From Phascolomyces articulosus (lineage: Eukaryota; Mucoromycota; Mucoromycetes; Mucorales; Lichtheimiaceae), in the NCBI GenBank assembly GCA_025677815.1, contig JAIXMP010000044.1, positions 248,001-312,000 of the forward strand: a DNA stretch of 64,000 bases, read 5' to 3'. Positions 49,085-59,720 of the stretch are shown one piece after another. How positions within the stretch are numbered: position 1 is the stretch's first letter; each line of letters opens with the position of its first letter. The notes beneath the pieces are model-generated. The model had not been told where the DNA came from. It saw only the letters and a program-made list of their open reading frames with translations, and searched no databases. The position numbers and the translations under genes are program-made.

Positions 49085-49245
49085 TCTATTATTATAAATA
49101 ACCATGGAAAAATTATACTATAATAATATTTTATCATTATAAATCATGGTGATAATATCATGCTATAATTTTTTTATTATAAATTATGAAGACTTTATAC
49201 TATATCATGATATTATTACGAATCATGAAAATACCATACTATGAG
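49085..49245. repeat. Degenerate AT-rich tandem repeat inside the pogo-like element
   Basis: Three to four diverged units of about 45 bp built around ATTATAAATCATGG followed by ATAATATCAT and CTATAAT. Confidence 0.5.
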
Positions 49246-49281
49246 TTTGTTCCTTATATTTTTTAAATAACAATTCCAATA

Positions 49282-49660
49282 TTATACTTCTTCAAAGAAA
49301 TAGGAATCCAAAGATGATTGCCTGTTATATCTCTTCTTTTTCATCAGCCCATCTCGAAGAGCGCGAAAATCTTTCTTGACATTATAACTATCCTCTTCAT
49401 CCAAAATTATCAATACCAAATTCAACCTTGCTTGATATTTTATCGTTAAGTGAAACAACCGGAATTTCTTCATTATCTCCTGACGTGCATTCTTGACAAC
49501 TTTCCTTGGCAGCATGATCCGGCTTTCTTACAATAGAAACAATTTCATCATCCGTCATAGGTGGTGGAGCAGCTTCATGTTCATATTCAGGATTGACAAG
49601 ATTTTCATATTCTCTTTCGCTAAAATCAACACCGTATATATTACCAACATGAGTGTGCAA
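49282..49660 (-). pseudogene. C-terminal remnant of a pogo-type transposase with PIP box
   Basis: Minus-strand reading with one frame change near 49400-49420. The upstream part is acidic (PPPMTDDEIVSIV, then DNEEIPVVSLNDKI) and the end reads KKKRYNRQSSLDSYFFEEV before the stop at 49282. QSSLDSYF fits the PCNA-interacting (PIP) motif QxxLxx[FY]F, which the transposase tails of pogo elements are known to carry, there as a link to replication. The acidic region before it also fits pogo tails. The DNA-binding and catalytic domains are missing. Confidence 0.6.
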
Positions 49661-49779
49661 TTTCGATTCAATATGATACTAATAATCAAAATTAGTGCTC
49701 CTCCCGATTGTTGCAAAACCTCACGAACTGCAACAAATTCGAGAAATTCTCGAAGTGCAAAAAGCGGGGGTTGACTGTA

Positions 49780-50940
49780 ATTGTTGGTGTTCGTATACCC
49801 ACACCTTTTTCCTGCTGCCCTGCAGGTTTTTCAGAACTGAGCCTTGTGAACTGACGAGAGCAAGAAGCTGAAATCAGCGTGTGCTCATTTAATTTCGTCC
49901 TTAATAAAAATTTATAATTTCAACGTAATTGTTGGTGTTGTGATTAGTAAGAGTGATAACGATATATGAAGAGAAGTTTGAAAGCAGCAAGATAATATAA
50001 CGGTGATATATATTTGAGTAATAGAATAATAGAGAGATTTGTGTTGGTGGTAGAAGAGATAGTAATAAAAACCATGAGTTACAAAAGTACTTCATTATAT
50101 ATAACATTTCGTGTATAGCATCCAGCTTGCCCTTCAAATGTCGAATGGTCACGGTCAATGTAATAAAGATGGATGATGGAGTACGAACTCTTGTTATCAG
50201 TTACACAATATATTACACAAAAAAACATAGGAGCTTCTGAAAATTTCTGGCATAAAGATCGGGGATATATTTATCCAAAAAAATCATTTTTTAGGGACCA
50301 GAAAACGCGTATATTTACTTCCTTTTTCTTCCTTTATTTTTGAGATTTTGACTTATACGTCTAATGAGTAACATATATCTCATTGATGTGAAAGAAAAAG
50401 AGTAATGCTGTTTTCGTGTAAGATTACCATCTTTATTTGCTTACCATTATGGTTTTATGATTGTTTCTATAGGGATAGAGTTAATGAGTTAATCGTTATT
50501 AGTGATACGGAATGAAATACCATCAATTATACAAGAAAAACACACCATGGAATGAAAGAACATAAAAAAGATAATATAATTGGTAAAGTAAGACTTAATG
50601 AATGTATAAAGTTTGATAATGCAAAAAGCGTTTCCAATGGATTGTAGTAATTATGTGGCTGTCACTTGATGGATGATGTGTATCATGTTCTGTTTTTGAA
50701 TCAAATAAAGGAATGATTATTATCAAATGGCTAATTATACAATAAGGTAATAAGAACATGAATGTCCATAGGTCCGTAGAGGGTTTATGATTGTGTAACT
50801 ATATTGAATGGATGTTTTTTTATGGCGTTGTAAACTTTTTTCTTTTTCTTTTTTCTTTTTTTTTTTTTTTTTTTTGGTTGGCTTTTCCCTTTTCTAAAAA
50901 ATTATTTTAATTTGAGCACTGGTAATACCACACTTATTAC
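49780..50940. other. Spacer, no gene seen
   Basis: AT-rich, with a long poly-T/poly-pyrimidine run at about 50830-50875. Nothing recognisable as a gene on either strand. Confidence 0.5.
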
Positions 50941-51939
50941 TATCCAATCTATCCGTAATAATATTGCTGCTCGTCGACCTTGTACTACTCAAACTCGAAT
51001 AGAAAGATATCTATAAATTAGTGCCATCAATCCTGCTGATTTTGATATCAATAGTATATATCAGTGCAATGGATTGTAAGGCAGGCAAGCAGGGATTTGA
51101 ATTTGCAGGCTATCAACGTCCCTATAAAACATGTATGCCATGTCGCTTCAAGCATAGTGATCCAGAAGATGTCCCCCTTGATAGAATGGTGTTATTAGAA
51201 GATTTAAATACACTTTATTCCATTGAACGTGTTGTTGATGACGACGATGCTATTGAGCGTGTCAATAACGATGAAGATCCTATTGTACGTAATATAGCAT
51301 AATGATAAAAATATTCATTTAACAATGATAAATGAATATGTACTTATTAATATTGTAATTATTGTTTTGTAAAGCATGTTGAATATGGTTTTGATGGTTA
51401 TATCTGCATCGAGCCATATATGGAACCATAGAGTGATGAAGAGTTGATCAACTGTATTTTGGAGAAGGTTCGGGCATGTGATCAATATATCTATTTCTTA
51501 AAGAACGTTGGAATTCCCGCATTGTCGTCCCACATATCATCTACTGCATACTGTCATCGCTCAACAGGCTTGCAACAACAAATTCCTGCTCATCTTGCCA
51601 GACGATTCAATCCACGATTACCAATATTTGAATATAATGGCCGTATCAAAGGTGTTATTAACAAGGAGCATGGTTATGTGCATTTAAATGTCAACCATTC
51701 AATGAACCATGGGTGTATCAACTCACAAGAAATGAGTATACGTCATGAATGTCCAGAAGTGACTCGTGCTTTTCCCAGAGAACGGGCTAACAACAGAGAA
51801 CACACTGCTGCTTCTCTTTATACAGCATGCAGGTATACTACTAGGGGAGCCAACAATTTGAAACGAGTTATCGTTTGGATGAAAATCGATTGGTATCAGC
51901 TAAAATGTTGATTGCTCGGCTTGAGCAACACGGTTTTGA

Positions 51940-52888
51940 TATATATATATATATAGCATAATAAGTGATACTTTTTGAATATAGTGTTATCCCTTCCTCA
52001 TAAATTTTTGTCTTTTCTTTAACAATAAAAGATTATTGTTAACATTATCATCTTTCATCTCAACACTATTTGTTACACTTGATGCATATATACTAACCCA
52101 TTATTCTTTTTATTACAATGTCATTGGTCAACTTTTAGTGCTTTTGAAACTTTTACAGTTGCCAATTCCCTTTTCACTTTTCTCTTTAGCTTATTAACTT
52201 TACACTGTAGGAAATAAAACCCAAAAAAACCTAAACTCCTAACCGAAAAACACGAATTCGTGTTATTTTCATGTGTAACCTCGAGAAATTGGTCTTGAAT
52301 TTTAACTGAATTTAGCTGGGAGTTTACCTAAATTCGTGTTTTTATGAGCATATTTGAGAATACCTTTTTCTACAGTGTTAGCAATATAACTTAATCCTTT
52401 TGTAGTTCTCACTATAGTTTAGTAATAAATTAGTATCATATAAATAGCCCTGAATTTTATATCAATAAAGAATCAAGTTCAGGAACTCATAAGTTCAGTT
52501 TTATTATTTTTATTATCAATAACATTTCATCAAACTCTTATTATTTATTGTTTGCTTTTGTTTATCCTTTAAGTGGTTCCGATGTAAACAAGACCGGAAG
52601 TCTGAACTTCCACTTTATTTTATTCACACACTTTGTTTATTTCAACTAAGATATAAATTATCTTGAGATTATTTTGCAAGATACGTTTTATCGTCGTTAC
52701 TTCACTTCAATCACTTCTTTTCTTTTTATTTCTTTTCTTTTACGTTACAAACTTGGTATCTTGCTTGCCATAACAGTAACAATAATTAATAGTAAAAAAA
52801 GAGAGCAAAATATTTATAGATATTCTATGGAAATTATATAATCTAATATTGTTTTAATGAATTGCTAATTATATATTCCATTTATATA
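51940..52888. other. Interruption within the MULE coding region
   Basis: About 950 bp of AT-rich, non-coding sequence separates two transposase segments that would read HGFDI-IYDRER. It contains a Harbinger-like MITE (52203-52377). Whether the rest is a long intron (it begins in an AT run and ends TATATAG) or further insertions cannot be decided from sequence alone. Confidence 0.5.
52203..52377. mobile_element. PIF/Harbinger-like MITE
   Basis: A 175-bp unit whose ends read inward CACTGTAGGAAATAAAAC and CACTGTAGAAAAAGG, flanked on both sides by TTA (52200-52202 and 52378-52380), the 3-bp target-site duplication of PIF/Harbinger elements. Inside are the palindrome ACACGAATTCGTGT at 52250-52263 and a matching inverted copy of AAATTCGTGTTTTTA near 52329-52343, so the element can fold into a hairpin. 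No coding capacity. Confidence 0.75.
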
Positions 52889-54838
52889 GATCTACGACCG
52901 AGAACGATATGGACCAAATGATGCTCACGCAACTTCTTTTGGATTCATTACTCCATTTTTGCTCCATTCGTCGAGTGTGAATTCATTGAACAATATATCA
53001 TTGATTCAACATTCAAGACAAACAACGCTGAATGTGAATTATTTGGTATTGTTGGTGATGCCAATGGTGTTAAATATCCAATTGGTTATTTAATATACTC
53101 CCCAAACCATGAAGCACCACCATTGACCAAAGTAGAGATATTGTCTGCATTTTTTAACCTTTTGACAAATCGAGGATTCAACTCTCGATTTTTTTTTTAC
53201 CGATAAAGACAACTCGCAAATTGCTGCTATTCAAACAATGGACACTATGTTGCGGTTATGCTTATGGCATATTCAACGAAGTGTAAGCTTAAAATTAAAG
53301 CAGACCAGATCAAGAAATATCCCATCATATAATGTTGTTGAGGCACAAAGGGAGTTTACATTTATTGTGGATGACTTTACTCCGTCGACTGGTGGTTGTG
53401 GTGATGCGAGACTTATTTGTTCGAAACCGCAAAGAAAACAAATAGCTACTCTTATTCGTAAACATTATAGTATGCATCCTTTGATTCCTTATGGTAACAT
53501 ATTATTAATAATAATCTGTTTGCATGAAAATATACTTTGGTAATTTAATTATTTGAAATGTTAATACATTAGTGTAAAATACTAAAAAATAGGCAACCGA
53601 ACACGAAACGCATTTGAGATTCATCAAGAATCTACACAAGAAATTTATGAATATTGTCGTGCTAACCAGCTTGTTGATGCTTGGGTATATTTGTACACTA
53701 ATTGTTACACATGAAATTGATGGGATCTTTGGGCAAGAAGTGCTGTTGAAGATCGTATTCCAGCGTCAAAAACAACTATGTTTATCGAGTCACACTGGAG
53801 AGTTTTGAAACGTGTCCATTTGCTTCACTACAATCGGGCTCAATTAGACATGCTTGTGTATATTATCATGCATTATCATGTTCCTCAGTTAAAAGACAAG
53901 CTTTGCAAAACAGTCCGTGCTCGTATCTCTTCACTCTGGGAGGCTGAATTTTTTAGTAAATGGAGAAAAGCATATAACGCTGGTCCAGAATCTTCTGATA
54001 CATTGGAAAGATATAGACCAAATACAGTAACTTGGACATGTGGCAGGAAATCATTTTTATTAAATCGTTTTATGTTATGCAAGCGCCTTGTTAGTCGCCC
54101 CGGTAGAGGAAGAACAATACATAATCGCCAATATCTCATTTTACATCAAAGTTGCTCCCCTTTTATATTTTTTTTAATCAGGTACATATTCTATTATGTT
54201 GTCATGTAAATGTTAAACTGACTATTGTCTTAATTAATTGTTTATCAATTTTAGCTAAACACGAATTATATGCGTCCAATGTTCGAACACATAAGAGATG
54301 AATTTTCCTCCTCAGCATCTACACAAATATCAACTATATCTTCTTCAGTAACACCATCCATTACCCAAACTAACATTACGATATTCAAACAGCTCCTTTG
54401 TCACCTAACTCACCTATTATAATTGATAGTAGCTCAGATGACGATAATAATTCGATTCCCAGCAGCCACAATAGCAATACAAATCCTTCAACAGATTCTT
54501 ACCAAATAACAAGCAATAATATACGTCATGAACACCTAGAAGTGGAAACTGCGATGCAGCGTAGTCGTAATCGTCAGTTGAGCTTCAGCTCCAAATTAAA
54601 CAAGCTCGACGTGAACTAGAAGAAGCTGAACGAGAACTAGAGGAAGAAAATGAGTCCTCTGATGGCTCTGTTAGTAGATATCGGGATATTATCCATCCTA
54701 ACCAATTCCCTATCTTTGATGGTTCGTTGGAAGATGGTTCAAAAGATACTTTTCTTGATCAAGTAATCCCTTACCATCGTAGACGTACAATGCCAAGAAC
54801 ATATGCTGATACTTCATATTTCACACGTCATGCATAAT

Positions 54839-55627
54839 CACATCTTCTCTCTCCCTTTCCCAATTTTTTTTTTGTTACTTTTCTTTTACTGTTTTATTTC
54901 TTTTATTTTTTTATATTCATAATTCATATTAATCATCACTTTTCCTCTGAATTTTTTTTCCTTGCTTTTTAATAATTTTATTTAGACTCTAGAATTTCAA
55001 TATTTAATATAACATTGCAAATATATTATATCATTACATCAACTGTATTGTTACCCATGTACAAGTATTTGAGTAAAAACATGTTGGTCTTAAGTGGCAT
55101 TATTCGTAAAAAAAAGTCCCCGTTCGTGGTTTTCATCTATAATTTTATAATATCTGATATGTTATTTTTTTGCATATATTTAAAAAAAAATTATCATTTA
55201 ATGCAAGTATATCATATTTTTACTTGTTACTAGCTGCTACATAGTATATTCGATGAAGAAAAAAAATAAGCTACACATTGAAATCCATAATTTTTATGCG
55301 GTTAAATATATCTTCCGGGCAATCTATGAAAAATGTACTGGGAATTTTCGGAAGTCCCAAGAGCGAGTCTCAAAAATAAAAAGAATAGCATTACGGTAAG
55401 TTTTCAAGGTATTTTATTCTCTATCTATTCTAAACTTGGCTTCAACATTTACAACCGCCCCAATGCAAAACACCACTATCGATCAATCCTTAACTGCCAT
55501 CCTCCAAATTGTCTATCACGAAAAAGATAAGTTGCTTGCTCATCCTTATTATATATTATGTTAAGCTCTGCATAAATATTCATGTCGCTAACACTTTTAA
55601 TGCGCCCCTATACGTATGAATGTAGTT
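54839..55627. other. Spacer, no gene seen
   Basis: AT-rich stretch following the MULE remnant. No protein-like frame longer than a few dozen residues and no recognised element. Confidence 0.5.
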
Positions 55628-56883
55628 ATGGATACCTTTCATAACTTTTTGGAAACTTGTAGCTTCAATGGCTCCCAGGCTTCATTCCTTGTAAGTTTTT
55701 ATTTTTTTAGCTACCGCGTTTTGTGATGATTGCTAAAAGTTATACTCATTTTATTAATAGGAGAGCATCCCATCCCCTGCAAGCCAGGATGAGTCAATGG
55801 CGACATCGGAAGATTCCAGTCTTCACTGTAAGTTATTCTTCTTGCTATCTTTTTGTATTATATGTTCTTTATGCTAATAAATAGTTGTATGCAGCCTTCC
55901 TTGACTCTGGAATCTCTGGAAACATTATCGACATCAACTGTTTGTTTGGTAAAAATTTATATATATTGGCATTGTAATATCTCCATTTTTAAAGAAATTT
56001 ACTTACTTTGATTTAACTTGTAGATGACGATTCTGTTGAGGTGACTCAAGAAGCTCGGGTAATGGCTGATGGTGGTGACCAAAATCGACCAGCAAAGCGC
56101 AAAAGAGGGTCCAATGCTGCCAGAAGTAAGTATTATTGTAGTATAATATTCTTATAAATGTCAATATGGATAGTTACATGATACTAATAAAGATTCAATT
56201 AATAGATCTCCAATGCATTACGGAGGACCCTGCCCGAGCTCGCCAGGAAATTGCTGGTTTCAAGAAGGAATCTGAAGGGAAAGCTTATGATTGAGAACAA
56301 TTCCTGGATTGTGACCAGATTGTCCGCAAGGTACAACTAGAAGGACTGTCTAAGGAAGAGCTACTTGGAATGGCAGCACGTGCAAGGGACCGATTGGACC
56401 AAGCCATGGCAGGCACCACCTACACCGCCCATATGTTGCAAAGGATATTGTATGTTGGCTCTTGTACAGACTGGAAGAAAAATCAAGAGCGGCCACAATC
56501 ATCCTTGTTTAGTAGATCATCTAAATGCATGTCATCGATGCTTTAGCACAACCCATATGGTTTCAGCTTGTCCAACAAAAGAAAAAGTCTTTGCCAAAGG
56601 TTGTTGCTATCTTTGTTTGATGCCTGGTACGATAAATCAAGTAGTTTTCCACACAGGTTACTTTTCACAGTGTTTTGATGCCTGCAGAGATATATTGCTG
56701 CCTTTTGCATGTGTATTGTTACGAAATAGACAGCAAGAGTTGGAGTCATTTGCTGGAAGAACTTTTACAAGCCCCCTCGATTTGAAACGCTGGTTAGTCG
56801 AAAAACCCAAAGGGTATCCCGAATTCAACTTATCAAACAATGCTCTCAGTCTTTTTCACAAATTTGCACCTCAATTCTTATAA
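55628..56883 (+). pseudogene. Broken Cys-rich (zinc-finger-like) repeat-family gene
   Basis: Five joined exons start it: 55628-55690, 55761-55827, 55895-55948, 56024-56125 and from 56206; phases agree. The frame reads MDTFHNFLETCSFNGSQA, an acidic/Ser segment and a basic AKRKRGSNAARN, then meets a TGA at 56292 but remains open afterwards (EQFLDCDQIVRKVQLEGLSK, ARARDRLDQAMAGTTYTAHM). A frame change near 56440 leads to a Cys-rich end (CLVDHLNACHRCFSTTHMV, GCCYLCLMP) closing at 56883 with KWLVEKP-like and FHKFAPQFL text. The Cys/His pattern suggests zinc knuckles. The family was not recognised, though such Cys-rich proteins accompany transposons in this lineage. The stop plus frameshift mark it as broken. 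Confidence 0.5.
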
Positions 56884-57589
56884 TCTACCTCATTATTTAT
56901 TTATTTATTTCTCAAATAAACCTATTCTTTTTACTGTAATTTTATAAATCACTAAAGTCCTTACTGATATTTTAAAAAGCAAAATGGTATGAAATGTATT
57001 TGTTTCCTGTTTACTACTTTTTCAAAACCTGCCTGCTACATTTATACTCGGCAACCTAATCTTCTATAGTTGGTTTTTAGAACAGTCTAGTTATATATTT
57101 AAAATATATTTCTACATTACGTTTCTTTTCCACTTGGATTCATCTCAGTATTAATGGACATATTCCATCTCCTCTTGCTCAATGTCGTTGCCAAATACTG
57201 ACTGGGAGGACATAGATATGTGCAAATGTTAACCTTCTTGAATGAGAATGTTTTTTCATAAAACAACAATATTATATCTATAAATCAATTTCATCTTTCA
57301 TCAGATCATTATTCTTTATGAGTCATGAAAATGTTTTTCCACCAATTTTATATTAAAAAGAAATGAAAAAGTATTTAAAAAACATAGATTCATTCCGGTA
57401 TCATGCAATATATAGAAATACCTAAAATCAATAAAAATGTGCGTGCATGATTATGTTACCGTTTAAATAAAACATTCAGATCTGTCAAGTTTTCTGCCAA
57501 TAGGGTTTTTTGGCCATTTACTGTTCCCAGTTAAACATATAAAAGAGTACATTGTATAACAAAATTTCTTATCTTAGCGATAGTGTAAC
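56884..57589. other. Spacer, no gene seen
   Basis: AT-rich; no protein-like frame and no recognised repeat. Confidence 0.5.
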
Positions 57590-58034
57590 TCTAAGCTGGA
57601 TGAGGATGGACATGATGGCGTCGGATCGTATTTGGGACACAGTTTCCTCCACCTTGTTTGACCAACACATTAGAACTTTCTTGGTGACATTTGTAATGAT
57701 TGACGCAAGCAAAGGATTATAGAATTGTGTTTGCAAGTCGACCTCACCATATGATCCCTGGTCTGCAATAGGATTTTGTGGAATATTTATAATCCTATAA
57801 ATTTAAGGTGAGAATAAATCTGGAAAATAAGTGAACTGATGAATATTGAGCAAATGTCATACACAAAACTCAAATATCAGCAATGCCTGTTATTACATTT
57901 TCCCGTAAATCGTTCATTTTAGAGGCCAGTATCAAAAGTTGAAGTTTGGCTTGCTTTAGGCTCATGGATTTTGCGTCGATTGCAGAAACAATGTCAACAA
58001 TGGCCATGAAGTCGTTTGTGGTAAATTCAGAGCT
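57590..58034 (-). pseudogene. Fragment of the lineage-specific repeat-family gene
   Basis: Two exon-like segments on the minus strand. The first, from 58034 down to about 57890, reads SSEFTTNDFMAIVDIVSAID and KQAKLQLLILASKMNDL and ends at a GTAATA donor. The second, from about 57793 down, reads IPQNPIADQGSYGEVDLQTQ, FYNPLLASIITNVTKKVLM, CWSNKVEE and QIRSDAIMS. From memory, LQT-x-F-x-PLL ... W(T/S)N ... RPDA is the N-terminal conserved block of the same family as the broken gene at 41181-43587, whose C-terminal block is found there. Only part of the gene is present. Confidence 0.5.
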
Positions 58035-58340
58035 CTGCAAAAAATGGTAGCTTGAAGGAAAATTGAAGAACCTTTTTAGTTACGCTTGAAGGAGCTTGAA
58101 GGAGGTACTTTTATTCCTTTATGGAGCATATAAAGAGCTAGGAGGAGCTTTCATTTATCATTTGATTTGATGATTCATTATTTTCACATTTTCTTATTGG
58201 CCATCATTGTATATATTATTTATGATTATAGAAAAAAAATACGATTTTATTTATTTTTTATTGGATAATAAAAACTAGTTATGATACTGCTTTCTCTATT
58301 TACTATCGTGCTATACTATTTTATTCTATCTATTGTCTTA
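58035..58340. other. Spacer with short AGCTTGAAGGA repeats
   Basis: AGCTTGAAGGA-type motifs occur three times at about 58048-58110. Otherwise AT-rich and without a gene. Confidence 0.4.
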
Positions 58341-59608
58341 ACTCTTTTGCGCCATTATAGCTTGTCATTGTAGGACCGGTGAAATCCATTTTTTTTTTTA
58401 CCCACACTCCATTATTGCTGTGCTGTTTCATTGCCGTATAGATCGATCGGTTTACCTATTGAACGCGTCATCATTATCACTTCTTGAAAAAAAAAAAAAC
58501 AAACAGTGTTCTTGATTTTGCTCTAGAAAAAAAAATAGTTCAATGGAATAAGTAAAAAAGAAGAACTGCAAAAGTAACCAGTCAAACAGAATTTATTCAA
58601 CGTACCTAGTGGTGTTTTGATAACAGCATTGTATGAAGATAGCTATTAAATAAAAGTAATAGTTAGCATGTGCACATGAAAGCATATTCCGTGGTGTATC
58701 CATAAAGAAGAAAATGATTTACCATTATACACAAAAGAAATGCAATCCGTTGTTGTTGTAGTCAACACTGTTACGACCCTAAAAATCGTTTTTCTGATTA
58801 ATAAAAAGAAAATTATTATTATCAAGAAACAACCAAAAAGTTTCAAAAAGAATATCTTACCTTGTGTTTGCAACAAAGAGGAGAAGTTGCCATTCTATCA
58901 AAAAAAAAAGGCTACCATTGAATAGACATTCGCGTCAATGTTCGCATCAATCTATAGAAGAAAAAGAAAATAAAAACGAAAGAATAGGAATAAGACTATG
59001 CCATGTCAAACATCCTTCCGAACACATACACACCCACATATATATATTCTTGACCTTGGTACCATATTGTCCAAAAAGAACCTCGTGGATTACGTGTCGA
59101 TATCTACACGTACTGCCAATGTGTTAGCTAATTGTTTTAAAACGTCTGTTTTCTTCCATTCAATCTATTTCAGCCTCCCCCCAAAAAAGTGGTACTATAT
59201 GCCATTGGATAAAGTGCTTGTGTATAGTGGATATAGATAGAAAAGTAAATAGCAAAAAAAAAATAGAGAAAAAGTGATGTATTCGTAATGTAACATTCAG
59301 ATTTGCTTAGGGAATAATAAAGAAGAAAAAAAAAAGAGGAAAAAAAAAGTGAGTCAAAGAAGGGAGAAAATAGACGCATAGCCACCTTATTATGCCGACG
59401 AGATATTTTTTAAATGGCGAAATAGGTTTACCTCCGTTACCAAATTTGGATCATGTTGCCAATGCACGAGATAGAAAATGATTGTTGTTGTTTTTTTTAA
59501 ATATCGATAAATAACTATATAGAAAATAATAAAAATATGACAAACAACAGATCCCGTAAGAAGGATATTATTTATCGAAAATGATTGTTTGGTACCTGAT
59601 AGTGACAT
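58341..59608 (-). CDS. Probable spliced gene of unknown function (approximate span)
   Basis: Minus-strand exon series. It starts with ATG at 59608 (MSLSGTKQSFSINNILLTG), passes a hydrophobic stretch (VVCHIFIIFYIVIYRYL, a likely membrane helix) and VHWQHDPNLVTE ending at a GTAAAC donor (about 59431). This joins in phase 0 to IEWKKTDVLKQLANTLA (from about 59170). Later candidates are IDANIDANVYSMV (about 58950), VVTVLTTTTDCISFVYN (about 58785), AIFIQCCYQNTT (about 58640), SDNDDAFN (about 58480) and a terminal YNGAKELRQ (about 58365). Each sits between plausible splice sites, but not every join could be fixed, and a poly-T run near 58910 makes one segment uncertain. The general look is an N-terminally anchored membrane protein of about 150 residues. 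No family was recognised. Confidence 0.4.
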
Positions 59609-59720
59609 GAAGAAAAACTAAATAAAGAGGATTGTATTTTGTTATTATGGATCATCATTATTATTAACACACACATATATTTTTATTTCTTTACTTACTT
59701 TTCATTTTCTCGCTGGCACG

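Larger units (their letters stand above)
48805..49779 (-). mobile_element. Pogo-like transposon, internally deleted
   Basis: Terminal inverted repeats of about 26 bp read inward TACAGTCAACCCCCGCTTGT on the left and TACAGTCAACCCCCGCTTTT on the right, flanked by TA. This matches the general form of pogo/Tigger ends (CAGT...CCxCGC...). The 975-bp element keeps only the 3' part of a transposase gene on its minus strand plus an AT-rich tandem repeat. It begins about 50 bp after the sulfatase stop codon, so the sulfatase poly-A site may lie inside it. Confidence 0.85.
50941..54838 (+). pseudogene. Decayed Mutator-like (MULE) transposase gene
   Basis: Reads in order: an N-terminal Cys-containing segment (KQGFEFAGYQRPYKTCMPC, about 51085-51140), a zinc-binding-like segment (about 51462-51905) ending near LIARLEQHGFDI, a roughly 950-bp interruption, then from 52889 IYDRERYGPNDAHATSFGF, the DDE core (FGIVGDANGVKYPIGYLIYS; TDKDNSQIAAIQ; LWHIQRSV; TTMFIESHWRVLKR), a SWIM-like segment and an acidic Ser-rich tail ending at 54838. 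Known MULE marks are the spaced Asp, Asp and Glu, the C/LWH motif and the SWIM zinc finger. Damage includes a poly-T frameshift near 53195, TGA codons at 53712 and 53718, and SWIM residues reading CGR...CKR instead of CxC...CxH. Not functional. Confidence 0.75.
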
